The notes under the pieces are model-generated. The model did no database searches and was not told the DNA's origin. It saw nothing but the letters and a program-made list of their open reading frames with translations. Below are positions 1 to 7,642 of a DNA stretch of 48,861 nucleotides, one piece after another (position 1 is the first letter of the stretch; the number at the start of each line of letters is the position of its first letter). The position numbers and the translations under genes were made by a program. Source of the DNA: a virus. The DNA is taken from the IMG/VR virus record IMGVR_UViG_3300022924_000207, positions 1-48,861 of that record. One strand, given 5' to 3'.

Positions 1-405
1 TCAAATCTCCATTTTCACAAGCAGGGTGGGTGAATCGCGGTGCAGCCTGGCAGGGTTGAGCTTCGGCCCGAATGCCTGGTTGAGCAACTGGATGGTGTAA
101 TCGCTGATCACCATCGCTGGTTTGATTTTTGATCTACCGGGAGGGTTGATCAGATCTGCAACCGGGTTGACGCTGTAATAGTTTTTCGTCCGGTTTTTTA
201 GCTCGACCTTTTCCACTTCAAGCACTTCATGCCCAACCAGCCAATTCAATGCGCTTGTTACCGTGTGCTTGGTGTAATCGGGCGGGGCAATTTTCTGCAC
301 GTCCTTAATATCGAAGGTGTCGGTGTAACCTTTAACCAGGTGGAATATTTGCACCTTTTTTAGGTATGCTTCTGCAAGTTGTTCTGCGCTAGGCCCGCCA
401 CTCAT
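1..405 (-). CDS. Hypothetical early protein, wHTH-like
   Basis: A complete 134-residue ORF, last visible gene of the leftward early operon. Residues 15-75 look like a winged-helix fold: a helical stretch, then a segment with VTSALNWLVGHEVLEVEK resembling a recognition helix and wing, followed by a basic KNRTKNYYSVNP strand. This suggests DNA binding, perhaps a regulator or replication accessory. The start is backed by GAGGTGG just upstream and by an ATGA overlap with the preceding gene. No named family is recognised and the function is inferred from fold impression only. Confidence 0.6.
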   Translation of the reverse strand: MSGGPSAEQLAEAYLKKVQIFHLVKGYTDTFDIKDVQKIAPPDYTKHTVTSALNWLVGHEVLEVEKVELKNRTKNYYSVNPVADLINPPGRSKIKPAMVISDYTIQLLNQAFGPKLNPARLHRDSPTLLVKMEI

Positions 406-560
406 ACTGCCACCTCATGTTCTATACATTGCGGTTCCTTGGCATCGGGTTGTGCCAAGCCTTCATGAGTATGTTTTTTCCAGTGCCACCACTCGGCACC
501 ATCAAAACCGCAATGGATGCATACGGCATCGTCATCGAATTCGTGCCTAATAGATTTCAT
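402..560 (-). CDS. Small zinc-finger-like protein
   Basis: A 52-residue protein starting MKSIRHEFDDD. I chose the internal ATG at 560 because AGGAGG lies 7-8 bases upstream and it gives an ATGA overlap with the cytosine methyltransferase stop; the longer frame to 686 has no comparable site. Residues 15-18 are CIHC, followed by W-rich and His residues (WWHWKKHTHEG) that could complete a zinc site. Small Cys/His proteins like this are common in phage early operons. Function unknown. Confidence 0.6.
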   Translation of the reverse strand: MKSIRHEFDDDAVCIHCGFDGAEWWHWKKHTHEGLAQPDAKEPQCIEHEVAV

Positions 561-2368
561 GCTGGCACCTCCTCTTTCTGTCCAACCATTAAGCCGATAT
601 TGGCGGCCACTAAAGCCCTGGCTAATACAGGCGGGACGCTGTTGCCGCACATCTTTACCTGGTCGCTTTTGGTGAGTTTTATCCATTCCACCTTGCCATC
701 CGGGTGAATGATCAGGCCACGGTCGATGATGTAATCCCTTGGGAAACTCTGTGCCAGGAAAAGCTCATGCGGCCATAGCATGCGCAGCCCGATGTCGGTG
801 ATCTCGTAAACGTCACCGTCGATGATCACCAGGGCGAAGCGGTCTTTTGTGGTGATGGTGTGTAGCGGTTCGCCCAGCTGCGGGTCTTGATCAGTACCGT
901 AGTACTTGATCAGTAGCGCTCTGACTTCCGCATGGTGGGTGCCTCCAGCGCTGATGGTATGCAGTGGGGCGTCGGCTTTATCGCCGACGTTAGTGCCTCG
1001 GAGTTTGGAGAGAAAGGACGTCTCTAGTAGTGACTTGCCTCCACCTCCCGCCACGATGGTGCCGAGCGGTGCATCTATATCAGCGGCATCGCTGTTGCCG
1101 AATTGCCTGACAATATTGGCTGCCACCACGCCTTGCAATGTGGCGCTGGCGGTTATGGTGCTAAGTGGATCGGTCGCAGGGTGCCCGACATTCGGCTTGC
1201 CGTTTCCGGTGTTGTTGAATTGAGCCAGGAATGCAGTCACCAAGGCGTGTTTTTTAGTGCCTACTAGAGTGCCCAATGGTTTATCCAGCCCCGGCACCCT
1301 GGGTGATTGCCCTGGCCGTTCACCGTAACCCATCGATATGAGGGTCGGGGCGACTACAGAAAAATGCCCGCCTTTGACTTGGGCGCATTGAGTGCGGAGC
1401 GGTTCATCTGCATCAAAAACCCGTTGGCTGCTGGAGTTGGCATGCTCAGTCATAAAGGGAGCGCACACTGCCAGTTCGCCACGGTTGGCCCCGGTGATCG
1501 TCCGGAATGGCTCATCGATACTATTTACACGAACGCTGCCTTGATGGGTAACCGGCACTATGAATGGCTTCGGGTTATCGATCACGTACCGCATCATTCC
1601 CTTGGCGACGCGCCGCATTGTGGTCTCGGCCAGCGGTTTCTTGCGGTCGAATATGCTTGGGCAAGGAATGCTCCAGTCTATGCACTCGGCAGCGGTGCGC
1701 CAGGGCAGTAAATTGCCTGCCTTGAATGCCTTACCAGCAGGATCGCCGTGCGTGGGTTCGGGCCATACAATCGGCTGGCCGTCGCTACGTGCGATCATAA
1801 AGAAGCGTTTGCGGATGGTAGGTGCGCCGAAGTCAGAGGCGCGCAACTCCCGATGTTCAACCACAAAGCCGTGCGCAGCCAGGGCGTTTTTGAACGCCTG
1901 GAATTCCCGGCCCTTGTTCTTTTTGCAGGGCTTGCCGTCACTGGCTAATGGCCCCCAGGTGACAAACTCCTCAACATTTTCCAGCATGATCACGCGGGGC
2001 TTGCCTTCGTCTTTCGGCAGCGAAGCCCACTTCAATGCTACCCATGCCAGGCCGCGTATCTTCTTCTCGACGGGCTTGCCACCCTTGGCCTTGCTGAAAT
2101 GCTTGCAATCGGGTGACAGCCAGACCAGGGCTACGCGCCTGCCTTTGATTACCTCCCGTGGGTTGACATCCCAGACCGACTCGCAGAAGTGTACAGTCTG
2201 CGGGTGGTTGGCGACGTGCATGGCAATGGCTTTGCGGTCGTGATTGATCGCAATATCAACGTGCCGGCCTGTTGCCTGTTCAATGCCGGTCGATGCACCG
2301 CCACCGCCTGCAAAATTGTCGATGATCAGTTCGCCGTTTAGATCGAGCTTGTATTGAGGGCTTAACAT
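557..2368 (-). CDS. C5-cytosine DNA methyltransferase, phage type
   Basis: Transfers a methyl group to cytosine C5 in DNA, probably protecting phage DNA from host restriction. The 603-residue protein shows the family motifs in order: SAM-binding DNFAGGGGAS (about residues 17-26), the catalytic-Cys motif SPDCKHFS (Cys88), ENVEEF (130-135), RKRFF (186-190) and C-terminal CGNSVPP (from 574). Between roughly residues 270 and 510, where the target-recognition region sits, there are about seven degenerate copies of a D.PL.TI.A unit. The start at 2368 gives a TAATG junction with the upstream HD gene and places motif I near the N terminus; the longer frame to 2485 reads into that gene. No partner endonuclease is visible, so it looks like an orphan methyltransferase. 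Confidence 0.9.
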   Translation of the reverse strand: MLSPQYKLDLNGELIIDNFAGGGGASTGIEQATGRHVDIAINHDRKAIAMHVANHPQTVHFCESVWDVNPREVIKGRRVALVWLSPDCKHFSKAKGGKPVEKKIRGLAWVALKWASLPKDEGKPRVIMLENVEEFVTWGPLASDGKPCKKNKGREFQAFKNALAAHGFVVEHRELRASDFGAPTIRKRFFMIARSDGQPIVWPEPTHGDPAGKAFKAGNLLPWRTAAECIDWSIPCPSIFDRKKPLAETTMRRVAKGMMRYVIDNPKPFIVPVTHQGSVRVNSIDEPFRTITGANRGELAVCAPFMTEHANSSSQRVFDADEPLRTQCAQVKGGHFSVVAPTLISMGYGERPGQSPRVPGLDKPLGTLVGTKKHALVTAFLAQFNNTGNGKPNVGHPATDPLSTITASATLQGVVAANIVRQFGNSDAADIDAPLGTIVAGGGGKSLLETSFLSKLRGTNVGDKADAPLHTISAGGTHHAEVRALLIKYYGTDQDPQLGEPLHTITTKDRFALVIIDGDVYEITDIGLRMLWPHELFLAQSFPRDYIIDRGLIIHPDGKVEWIKLTKSDQVKMCGNSVPPVLARALVAANIGLMVGQKEEVPA

Positions 2369-2958
2369 TATTTCATCGTCCCCATGATCTGGTGATAGCG
2401 GCGCAAGAATATGGTCTCGGCCATAAAGGAATTCAGCGCGTAGGTCTTTCTCAGGATGGGGGTGACCCCATCGAGTATTGACCACGCTACGTCTTGATCA
2501 AGCATCAGGTCGCGCCGCTCGGTTGCCAGCATCTGCAAGTCGGCCTGTTTAATTGAATCGGGTAAGGGGTAAGGTATTCCGAAGTGATTAAAAACAGCCG
2601 TAGCAACGCGCTTTTCAATGACTTTGTACTCAGGCAGCAATTGTTTAAGCGGGCTGGTCATGTCGCCCACGTATGCCTCGGCTGAATCATGCAACAAGGC
2701 GGCCAGGGCATCTTCGGGCGGCACCAGGTTGCTGACCGCTACCGAATGCTGGGCTACAGAGTAGAAGTATTGGCAGTGACCATTGAACCTGCAGATTTTG
2801 GAAAGTGCTGCAGCAATGTCACGAATGTCTATGTGGCATTCTTCGGGTGCATCAAAGTAAAAATCATGCCCCTGGAATGTTTGGATGAAGGGGCGCGGCC
2901 TGTTGGTGCGCGGCTGGAACCCGCCTGTTTCAATGCCCGTGCTGACTTTCTTAAACAT
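2368..2958 (-). CDS. HD-domain phosphohydrolase
   Basis: A 196-residue protein of the HD superfamily, similar in layout to YfbR/YfdR-type nucleotidases found in prophages. The metal-binding pattern is visible: His71 (AQHS), His90-Asp91 (LLHDSAEAY) and a downstream Asp99 in GDM. The family hydrolyses phosphate from small substrates, often deoxynucleotides; the substrate here is not known. The start MFKKVSTG at 2958 is preceded by GGAGGTGG, whereas the longer frame to 3054 runs into the upstream gene. It overlaps both neighbours slightly, as expected for a tight early operon. It may adjust nucleotide pools during phage replication (inference). Confidence 0.85.
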   Translation of the reverse strand: MFKKVSTGIETGGFQPRTNRPRPFIQTFQGHDFYFDAPEECHIDIRDIAAALSKICRFNGHCQYFYSVAQHSVAVSNLVPPEDALAALLHDSAEAYVGDMTSPLKQLLPEYKVIEKRVATAVFNHFGIPYPLPDSIKQADLQMLATERRDLMLDQDVAWSILDGVTPILRKTYALNSFMAETIFLRRYHQIMGTMK

Positions 2959-3334
2959 TTTCCACCTCCGCTTTGTTACATACCCCTTCAAGAATGTAAC
3001 CGGCCTCGATGCCATCAATGATGAACACCTGTCGGCTGCTCGCCATTGCAGCATCGAGTTGCTTAGTTACGTTTTCAATTTGGTCGCGTGAGAAAATTTT
3101 CCCGGTGGTCAAAACCAATTTGTCTGCTTGTGAAACGTTCTTCACAACAATCACACTTTCATGCGTCCTAAGTAGTGAATCGTTGATTTCGCGCAGTCGC
3201 TTAATCTCCTCTACTAATAAAATCTTGTCTTTTGCGTCCGGCCAGCAATCTGAAAACGCGCCATAAGCTTCGACTTCAACAAGTAGCCCATTCACCTTTT
3301 CAGGCCAGTCGTGCGGTAATTTTTTTTGTTCCAC
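2951..3334 (-). CDS. Hypothetical early protein
   Basis: About 127 residues. A GTG at 3334 follows GGGAGGTGTAAAG, a strong ribosome site, while the ATG at 3349 has none, so I favour the GTG. The middle (about residues 40-60, LVEEIKRLREINDSLLRTHES) looks like a short coiled coil, and the C-terminal half has alternating hydrophobic strands (VFIIDGIEAGYI). No family recognised. It lies between the ASCH-like and HD genes with no gaps, so it is clearly part of the operon. Confidence 0.6.
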   Translation of the reverse strand: MEQKKLPHDWPEKVNGLLVEVEAYGAFSDCWPDAKDKILLVEEIKRLREINDSLLRTHESVIVVKNVSQADKLVLTTGKIFSRDQIENVTKQLDAAMASSRQVFIIDGIEAGYILEGVCNKAEVENV

Positions 3335-3336
3335 CT

Positions 3337-3780
3337 TTACACCTCCCATTTGATAAGGACGCCGTTCCAGGCGCGTTCACCATGCAGGCTCATCAGGTAC
3401 AGCCTTAACTGGTGGTATGTATTGAACCCTTCTGCCCTGGCGAAACGCTCCAGCTGCTTGCGGTTCAAAGGTTCGCCGTCCAGGAATATCGGCTCCTGGT
3501 CATGCACGTCGATATGCACAGGTAGCACCTCGATCAGCGTGGCCTCGCGTACGATCTTCATGGAAACGGTGCTGGTTGATACCCAGGCGATGACCTGGTC
3601 ATTGGTGACTGGCGCTATCTCGTAGTCTTCCACTGCGCGCAGCAAGGCTTGCAACTTGGTGCCTGCGCGGATGCCATGCTCGAAACCTGGCCGGAATTCC
3701 AAGGCTATGACCCTCGCAGCCTTGCCTTGGGAGAGGGCAGCATTACCCGGCACCGCAACTGGTTCGATTAGCTCAAGCAT
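3337..3780 (-). CDS. ASCH-domain-like protein
   Basis: A 147-residue protein starting MLELIEPV, ATG overlapping the end of the parB-like gene. The order of elements (a hydrophobic strand with FRPGFEHGIRAGTKLQ, a middle strand QVIAWVSTSTVSMKIVRE, then LIEVLPVHI and a helical tail) matches small ASCH/PUA-fold proteins common in phages, which are thought to bind RNA or modified nucleotides. The usual KTQTIR signature is weak here (KLQALL), so the assignment is tentative. Translation is probably coupled to parB because the start lies inside its last codons. Confidence 0.55.
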   Translation of the reverse strand: MLELIEPVAVPGNAALSQGKAARVIALEFRPGFEHGIRAGTKLQALLRAVEDYEIAPVTNDQVIAWVSTSTVSMKIVREATLIEVLPVHIDVHDQEPIFLDGEPLNRKQLERFARAEGFNTYHQLRLYLMSLHGERAWNGVLIKWEV

Positions 3781-5473
3781 TGGCGGCCTCACTGGTTTGC
3801 GTGGCGGCAGCCGCGCCAGTTTGTACATCGGCGCTAGCCGATTCCTTTTGTTGTTGGGGTTTAGCGCGCCTCGCGCGCCTGGCGAGTTCCTTGTCCTTTA
3901 TCGCCTGAAGTTTCGGCGGTAAGGTTTTTGCCGGCGCAGCCGGGAGGTCGTTTTGTGAAATTTCCGGTGTGTTATTTACCTGCGTAGCAGGCAGTGGGGT
4001 AGTGGGCGTTTCGAAGTCTTTTTTAGTTTGAACGGTTGCCTCACCAAACTCTGTGCCTTTATTCCGTCCGGCTGGATTTAGATTTTCTGCTTCTTCTTTA
4101 AGAATTTCTGAAGCTGTAAGACCGAGCGAATACATCAAAAACATCATGTCTTCGGGTTCATCAACCGTGTCTTCGCTGAAATTCCAATCAACATCCGTTC
4201 CCTGTGCAGCCATAATCAAAAACAGGAATTTAAGTAGGTTTGCGTTGGTGGTTGGCTGTGCAACCATGCCCTGCAGAAAGTCTGCGTCATCGATACCGTT
4301 GTAGCCGTAGGCTCCTTGCACCAGTTCCCGGCCTTCTGGGTACAGTTGCTCGAACTGCTTTTCTATCAACACTTCAAGCAGGCAGGTGATGGGGAATTCT
4401 TTTAGGCCGCCGTATTCGTTGATGCTGTCGCACATCACCCCGAAAATCTTCTCGCGGCTTTCGGTCTCTTCCTGCATCAGGGTGTGGCGACGTGATTTTT
4501 CCTGCTCATATTGGGGGGCGGTTTGGAACGTCGCGGGGGGTGTGCTTGCAGGTGTTTCAGCCTGAAGCATAGATGTCTCTGCCTGTGGAGTGCGGACGTC
4601 CGCATTCTCTTCGGGTACTTTTGCTATTTCAGATTTAGCCTTGTGCGCTTCACACTTGGCGGTATAGCAATCAGGGTCAGTGCAGACGTCCGCACTTTCT
4701 ATATCGCTAAATAATTCAGGGGTATTGCCGCTACGCTTGGGGCATGTCTTGCAGCTGCCGGCATCGGGTATTAGATCAACCACCCAGGCAGCAAGCCTGA
4801 ATGGGGCGGATTTTAATTTAAGCGTATACCGTGCGTGAATATGCTCTTTTGCCTTGCGAAAGCTCATCGGCTCGGCTTCTTCACTGCCGACGATCTCGCG
4901 GGTTGCAGACTCTTGCAGCTTGGTGCCGGGTATACGGGCAATCAAGATCGCGGTCTCGCGGCCAAATTTGCCAGCTAAGAATTTATCTTGAGCATAGGTG
5001 CACAACTCGGTAAGTTTGAGTGCGCCGTAAATGTGGGTTTTGCTGATTCCGAGCTTGGCGGCCATGTCTTCGACGGTGAATCCCACCAGGTCTTCGGTCT
5101 GGCTCTTGGCGAGAAGCTCTTTAAATCCCAGCGCTTCTTCCAGTGGATGCAGATCCACGCGATGCAGGTTTTCCATCACTTGGAGTTCCAGCGCCTCCAG
5201 ATCAGTTAGTTCGCGGACAACGCCAGGGATTGTTTCCATGTTGGCAAGCTTGCTGGCCCGCCAGCGTGACTCGCCCGCGACAATCTCAAAATGCTCCAGG
5301 GGGTTCTCCGGGTGCGGCCTGACCACGATAGGCTGAATCACGCCCTTGATGCTGATGCTGGCGGCCATCTCCTCCAGCTTTTTTTCGTCAAACCGCTTGC
5401 GTGGGTTGGTGCGAGAAGGGAAAACGCTATCGATAGGCAAATTGCGGCCAAGGTTATTTTGAGAGTTGTCCAT
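3773..5473 (-). CDS. ParB/KorB-like DNA-binding protein
   Basis: A 566-residue protein with a ParB N-terminal domain (residues 12-110): TNPRKRFDE, the GESRWRA box near 67-73 that in ParB proteins forms part of the CTP pocket, and ENLHR at 101-105. A helix-turn-helix follows at about 133-154 (DMAAKLGISKTHIYGALKL). Residues about 232-275 hold a cluster of Cys (CKTCPKR, CTDPDCYTAKCEAH), a possible zinc site. The rest is long and low in complexity. The start at 5473 has AAGGA upstream. No ParA ATPase gene is next to it, so it may be a regulator like KorB rather than a partition protein. Two copies of a near-perfect 18-bp palindrome lie inside the gene, a possible binding site. Confidence 0.85.
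   Translation of the reverse strand: MDNSQNNLGRNLPIDSVFPSRTNPRKRFDEKKLEEMAASISIKGVIQPIVVRPHPENPLEHFEIVAGESRWRASKLANMETIPGVVRELTDLEALELQVMENLHRVDLHPLEEALGFKELLAKSQTEDLVGFTVEDMAAKLGISKTHIYGALKLTELCTYAQDKFLAGKFGRETAILIARIPGTKLQESATREIVGSEEAEPMSFRKAKEHIHARYTLKLKSAPFRLAAWVVDLIPDAGSCKTCPKRSGNTPELFSDIESADVCTDPDCYTAKCEAHKAKSEIAKVPEENADVRTPQAETSMLQAETPASTPPATFQTAPQYEQEKSRRHTLMQEETESREKIFGVMCDSINEYGGLKEFPITCLLEVLIEKQFEQLYPEGRELVQGAYGYNGIDDADFLQGMVAQPTTNANLLKFLFLIMAAQGTDVDWNFSEDTVDEPEDMMFLMYSLGLTASEILKEEAENLNPAGRNKGTEFGEATVQTKKDFETPTTPLPATQVNNTPEISQNDLPAAPAKTLPPKLQAIKDKELARRARRAKPQQQKESASADVQTGAAAATQTSEAANA
4589..4606. promoter_or_regulatory. 18-bp palindrome, copy 1 (inside parB-like gene)
   Basis: AGTGCGGACGTCCGCATT, one mismatch from the perfect palindrome AGTGCGGACGTCCGCACT. 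Two other copies occur in this window, one 90 bp away and one just upstream of the late promoter. Candidate ParB/KorB-type operator; no binding evidence. Confidence 0.5.
4679..4696. promoter_or_regulatory. 18-bp palindrome, copy 2 (inside parB-like gene)
   Basis: AGTGCAGACGTCCGCACT, one mismatch from the perfect palindrome. Its centre is 90 bp from that of copy 1. See copy 3 at 12532. Confidence 0.5.
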
Positions 5474-5483
5474 GGGGAAATCC

Positions 5484-5720
5484 TTAATTGATGTGATGAG
5501 CCGGTACGTCAGGCATGCCTGCTGCCCAAGCATCCAGCAGTTCTTGTATGCCCTTTACTACGTCCTCACGGGCGGAATTGCTGACGTAATTGGCACGTTC
5601 CGGTGTAAATACAATGAGTGTGAAACCTACCCGGTGACCTGCAGCCAATGTCGTGAGTTTTTCGATTACATCTGCTATTTCAGGTAAAGCTCTGCTTACT
5701 TTTTCTGCTGAACTGGACAT
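5484..5720 (-). CDS. Small conserved phage protein
   Basis: A 78-residue protein. It has a helical N terminus, a strand pair GFTLIVFTPERANYVSNSAREDVVKGI and a C-terminal helix. I recognise this pattern (G-F-x-L-I-V-F-x-x-x-R-A-x-Y-x-S-N-x-x-R-E-D-V) as a small protein frequent in proteobacterial prophages, with no function I can name. AGGA precedes the ATG at 5720. It sits just upstream of the parB-like gene in the early operon. Confidence 0.7.
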   Translation of the reverse strand: MSSSAEKVSRALPEIADVIEKLTTLAAGHRVGFTLIVFTPERANYVSNSAREDVVKGIQELLDAWAAGMPDVPAHHIN

Positions 5721-5729
5721 GGAGAATCC

Positions 5730-6107
5730 TTAATCGATTGAAATATATGAGGGGGTGGCGCAGACGTAGTCGGACGGGCAATCGATGGTTGCCGGGCGCG
5801 GCAGTGGGTCGATGGTTAGCTTGGCTTCGGGAATGTCATCATTTACCAACCATAGGGCCAGGCAGATGACGATCAGGGCAATTGCCCCCCAGATATAATT
5901 CGGAGTCGGCGACTGGTGCTGCTCAATCTCGCCGGCATCGATCACCTGGTCGATATCGTCATCCGTTGCGTAATCGATATCGTCGATGGTGCGGCCCAGC
6001 AATTCTTCACCGCAACGCTGGCAGTAATGCAGCGTGTTGGCGTAGAAAGCCGGGGTTTCGAACCGGTGGCCTAGTGCCTGGCAGATGATATTAGTGCCGG
6101 AATTCAT
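5730..6107 (-). CDS. Small membrane protein with N-terminal zinc motif
   Basis: A 125-residue protein. Residues 9-35 carry CQALGHRF...LHYCQRCGEEL, a likely zinc knuckle, followed by an acidic linker (about 40-65, rich in Asp) and a single hydrophobic segment at about 72-88 (IWGAIALIVICLALWLV). It is therefore probably anchored in the inner membrane with a cytoplasmic zinc module. The start overlaps the upstream stop as ATGA. Function unknown; an exclusion or host-takeover role is only a guess from position. Confidence 0.65.
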   Translation of the reverse strand: MNSGTNIICQALGHRFETPAFYANTLHYCQRCGEELLGRTIDDIDYATDDDIDQVIDAGEIEQHQSPTPNYIWGAIALIVICLALWLVNDDIPEAKLTIDPLPRPATIDCPSDYVCATPSYISID

Positions 6108-6622
6108 GCTGGCTCAAGGTCTGCCAAAGCTACACAGACAGGGCACTCGTTATCATGCCCATCGCCGCCGTGTTCAAGCAGGCAGGCATCCACCAGGCGG
6201 GCAAAGGTGGCGTTGTCGGTTTCAAGCTGAGAGATGCCGGCATGCAAGTCCGCGATCAGCTGCGATATGCCTACCTGCGATTCGTCGCCGTCAAAGCCTT
6301 CAATGAAGTCCAGCGCCTTTTTGAGCGTGATAGCAATCGATACCTTGGGTTCGCTGCCATCGGGGGCCGAGTAGTAACCCAGGCTGTGAGTGCCCATCAT
6401 TTTGATGATCAGCGCATGGCAGGCTTCGATGTTTTGTAGGCTGGGCGGCATCTTGCGGTGATCACGATCGCAGATGAGGTCGGCCAAGTCGGACAGATCG
6501 GCCAGGTTCACATCGACCACCCTGAATTTTGCCCTGGCTGCGGACAGGAAAGCCTTTGTTTCGGCGTTGGGTGCCAGGGTGCCCAACTCTGCAATTTCAT
6601 CTAATACATTACTTTGGGACAT
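6104..6622 (-). CDS. Hypothetical early protein
   Basis: A 172-residue, mostly helical protein ending in a conserved-looking HGGDGHDNECPVCVAL stretch, where CPVC could bind a metal. Residues 30-52 are rich in Leu/Asp (VDVNLADLSDLADLICDRDHRK). No family recognised. It is the second gene of the leftward early operon and overlaps the next one by four bases. Confidence 0.65.
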   Translation of the reverse strand: MSQSNVLDEIAELGTLAPNAETKAFLSAARAKFRVVDVNLADLSDLADLICDRDHRKMPPSLQNIEACHALIIKMMGTHSLGYYSAPDGSEPKVSIAITLKKALDFIEGFDGDESQVGISQLIADLHAGISQLETDNATFARLVDACLLEHGGDGHDNECPVCVALADLEPA

Positions 6623-6627
6623 GCTGC

Positions 6628-6819
6628 TTAATCCTTGTATCGTGCCAGCGGCTGGGGTGCTGGTTTGCCCGGCTCCGCGTTCTTAGCGGTGCTTTCGGCG
6701 ATACGGGTTAAGCGTTTAAGCCAGAATGGATCTGTGGTGGCCGTGAGGAAAGTTATCCCGAACCGGTCAAGTTTCGCCCGGTGGTAGGCTACATTCAGGT
6801 CATCAATATCCGGTTGCAT
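6628..6819 (-). CDS. First gene of the leftward early operon, hypothetical
   Basis: A 63-residue basic protein starting MQPDIDDLNVAYHRAKLDR. The frame is open to an ATG at 6858, but that codon lies within the promoter's -10 region, so translation must begin downstream of the transcription start near 6842; the ATG at 6819 with GGGATGAG upstream is the best choice. No family recognised. By position it corresponds to the N/first PL gene slot of lambda-like phages, though no arginine-rich N-type motif is obvious. Confidence 0.55.
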   Translation of the reverse strand: MQPDIDDLNVAYHRAKLDRFGITFLTATTDPFWLKRLTRIAESTAKNAEPGKPAPQPLARYKD

Positions 6820-6848
6820 CTGCTCATCCCGTACTGCTGATGATGCGG

Positions 6849-6878
6849 ACATTAGCAAATGCTAAATATACATGTCAA
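6849..6878 (-). promoter_or_regulatory. Leftward early promoter (PL-like)
   Basis: On the minus strand TTGACA (6878-6873), an 18-base spacer and TAATGT (6854-6849). The -10 hexamer overlaps one operator copy and the -35 overlaps another, so repressor binding would block polymerase. Predicted to drive the operon from 6819 leftward. Confidence 0.75.
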
Positions 6879-6891
6879 TAGCAAATGCTAA
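6852..6891. promoter_or_regulatory. Left operators (OL-like), two copies
   Basis: TTAGCAAATGCTAA at 6852-6865 has perfect 6-bp inverted arms around AA. ATAGCAAATGCTAA at 6878-6891 differs at one base. The same motif recurs three times between the divergent repressor and cro-like genes, so these are the likely binding sites of both regulators. Confidence 0.75.
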
Positions 6892-6948
6892 TATTTATGA
6901 TATTATTTTTTCGGATTTACTAAAACGTATTGACAGTTAACCAATAAA

Positions 6949-6969
6949 AAACCCGCTCATGGCGGGTTT
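6949..6969 (-). terminator. Intrinsic terminator, leftward
   Basis: AAACCCGC pairs with GCGGGTTT around a 5-base loop; on the minus strand the stem is followed by a T run (the A-rich stretch at 6944-6951). It would stop the leftward repressor transcript after it has crossed the 6996-7481 gene in antisense, before it reaches the PL-like promoter. Confidence 0.65.
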
Positions 6970-6977
6970 GGTATGAT
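6969..6977 (+). promoter_or_regulatory. Possible extended -10 promoter
   Basis: TGGTATGAT matches an extended -10 element (TGnTATAAT) upstream of the 6996 gene. No good -35 at the right distance. The start point would fall near 6984, just before the AAGGAGG ribosome site. Tentative. Confidence 0.35.
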
Positions 6978-6995
6978 GTTGAAAAAGGAGGATAT

Positions 6996-7481
6996 ATGAA
7001 TGAAAAATTAGACTGGATTGAGGATCACGCAATTAAATCATTGTTGAGCAGGCATGAGAATGCTGATTACATTGCCCGAGAGACAAATTACGTTCTAACT
7101 CTTTTGCTGGCTGGAGGAGGTGCGTGTCTAGGCTTCAGTGCTGTGCATGCTGATGGGGAGAAAGCTTTATTGGCTGCTGCTTTAGTTACTGCTATTTGGT
7201 TATTTGCGTTGGGTGCAGCATTATTGATAAGGGTTAAAAATACTAAAGATTTCCCCTCGGTCTACAATAGCCCAAAAAATCTATTATCTAGAAAAGACCT
7301 GAGTTTTGATGATTTGAAATTGGCCGATATATTGCGAATTCAAGACAGCATTGATCAAGCAGCGGCAATTGTTTTCGACCGATCGCTTATTTTAAATAGC
7401 ATTCAGCGATATTCATGCGCAACGCCAATTGTCAGTATAGTTTCCTACACAATTGCTTGGGCAATCACCGCTTTTGCTTAG
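6996..7481 (+). CDS. Membrane protein inserted in the immunity region
   Basis: A 161-residue protein with an excellent AAGGAGGA ribosome site. Three hydrophobic segments are visible: about 30-48 (VLTLLLAGGGACLGFSAVH), 57-78 (LLAAALVTAIWLFALGAALLI) and 145-160. A charged loop (about 80-120) lies between the second and third. It is AT-richer than its neighbours and runs opposite to the flanking early genes, between the PL-like promoter and the repressor. That is the usual place for lysogenic-conversion or superinfection-exclusion genes expressed from the prophage. No family recognised; the exclusion role is inference from position and membrane topology. Confidence 0.7.
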   Translation: MNEKLDWIEDHAIKSLLSRHENADYIARETNYVLTLLLAGGGACLGFSAVHADGEKALLAAALVTAIWLFALGAALLIRVKNTKDFPSVYNSPKNLLSRKDLSFDDLKLADILRIQDSIDQAAAIVFDRSLILNSIQRYSCATPIVSIVSYTIAWAITAFA

Positions 7482-7536
7482 GGTCGTCGTTTTTTCGCAT
7501 CGGTTCTTGCTCTGGAAGTTTTTCATCTCCACCCAT
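7465..7536 (-). CDS. Possible 23-residue ORF after the repressor
   Basis: Very hydrophilic (MGGDEKLPEQEPMRK...). It follows the 31-residue ORF with only two bases between, but has a weak ribosome site and overlaps the 3' end of the opposing membrane-protein gene. Listed as a possibility only. Confidence 0.2.
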   Translation of the reverse strand: MGGDEKLPEQEPMRKNDDPKQKR

Positions 7537-7538
7537 CT

Positions 7539-7634
7539 TTAACCCCTCGGATTTTTTCCTGGTGAATCTTTAACTGGAACCTGCTCCCGTCTAGCCGGCG
7601 GGGGTGGATTCAACGGTTGATCTGCAAAGTTCAT
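7539..7634 (-). CDS. Possible 31-residue ORF after the repressor
   Basis: Begins 9 bases below the repressor stop with GAGG six bases before the ATG. The product is proline- and charge-rich (NPPPPARREQVPV). Its spacing and ribosome site make translation from the repressor transcript plausible. No family recognised. Confidence 0.35.
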   Translation of the reverse strand: MNFADQPLNPPPPARREQVPVKDSPGKNPRG

Positions 7635-7642
7635 GTATACCT

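Noticed and set aside
1560-2243. 227-residue plus-strand frame
   Set aside because: It lies fully antisense to the cytosine methyltransferase, lacks a ribosome site and shows no domain.
6930-6935. TTGACA upstream of the membrane-protein gene
   Set aside because: No -10 at 16-18 bases; the nearest good -10 is 36 bases away.
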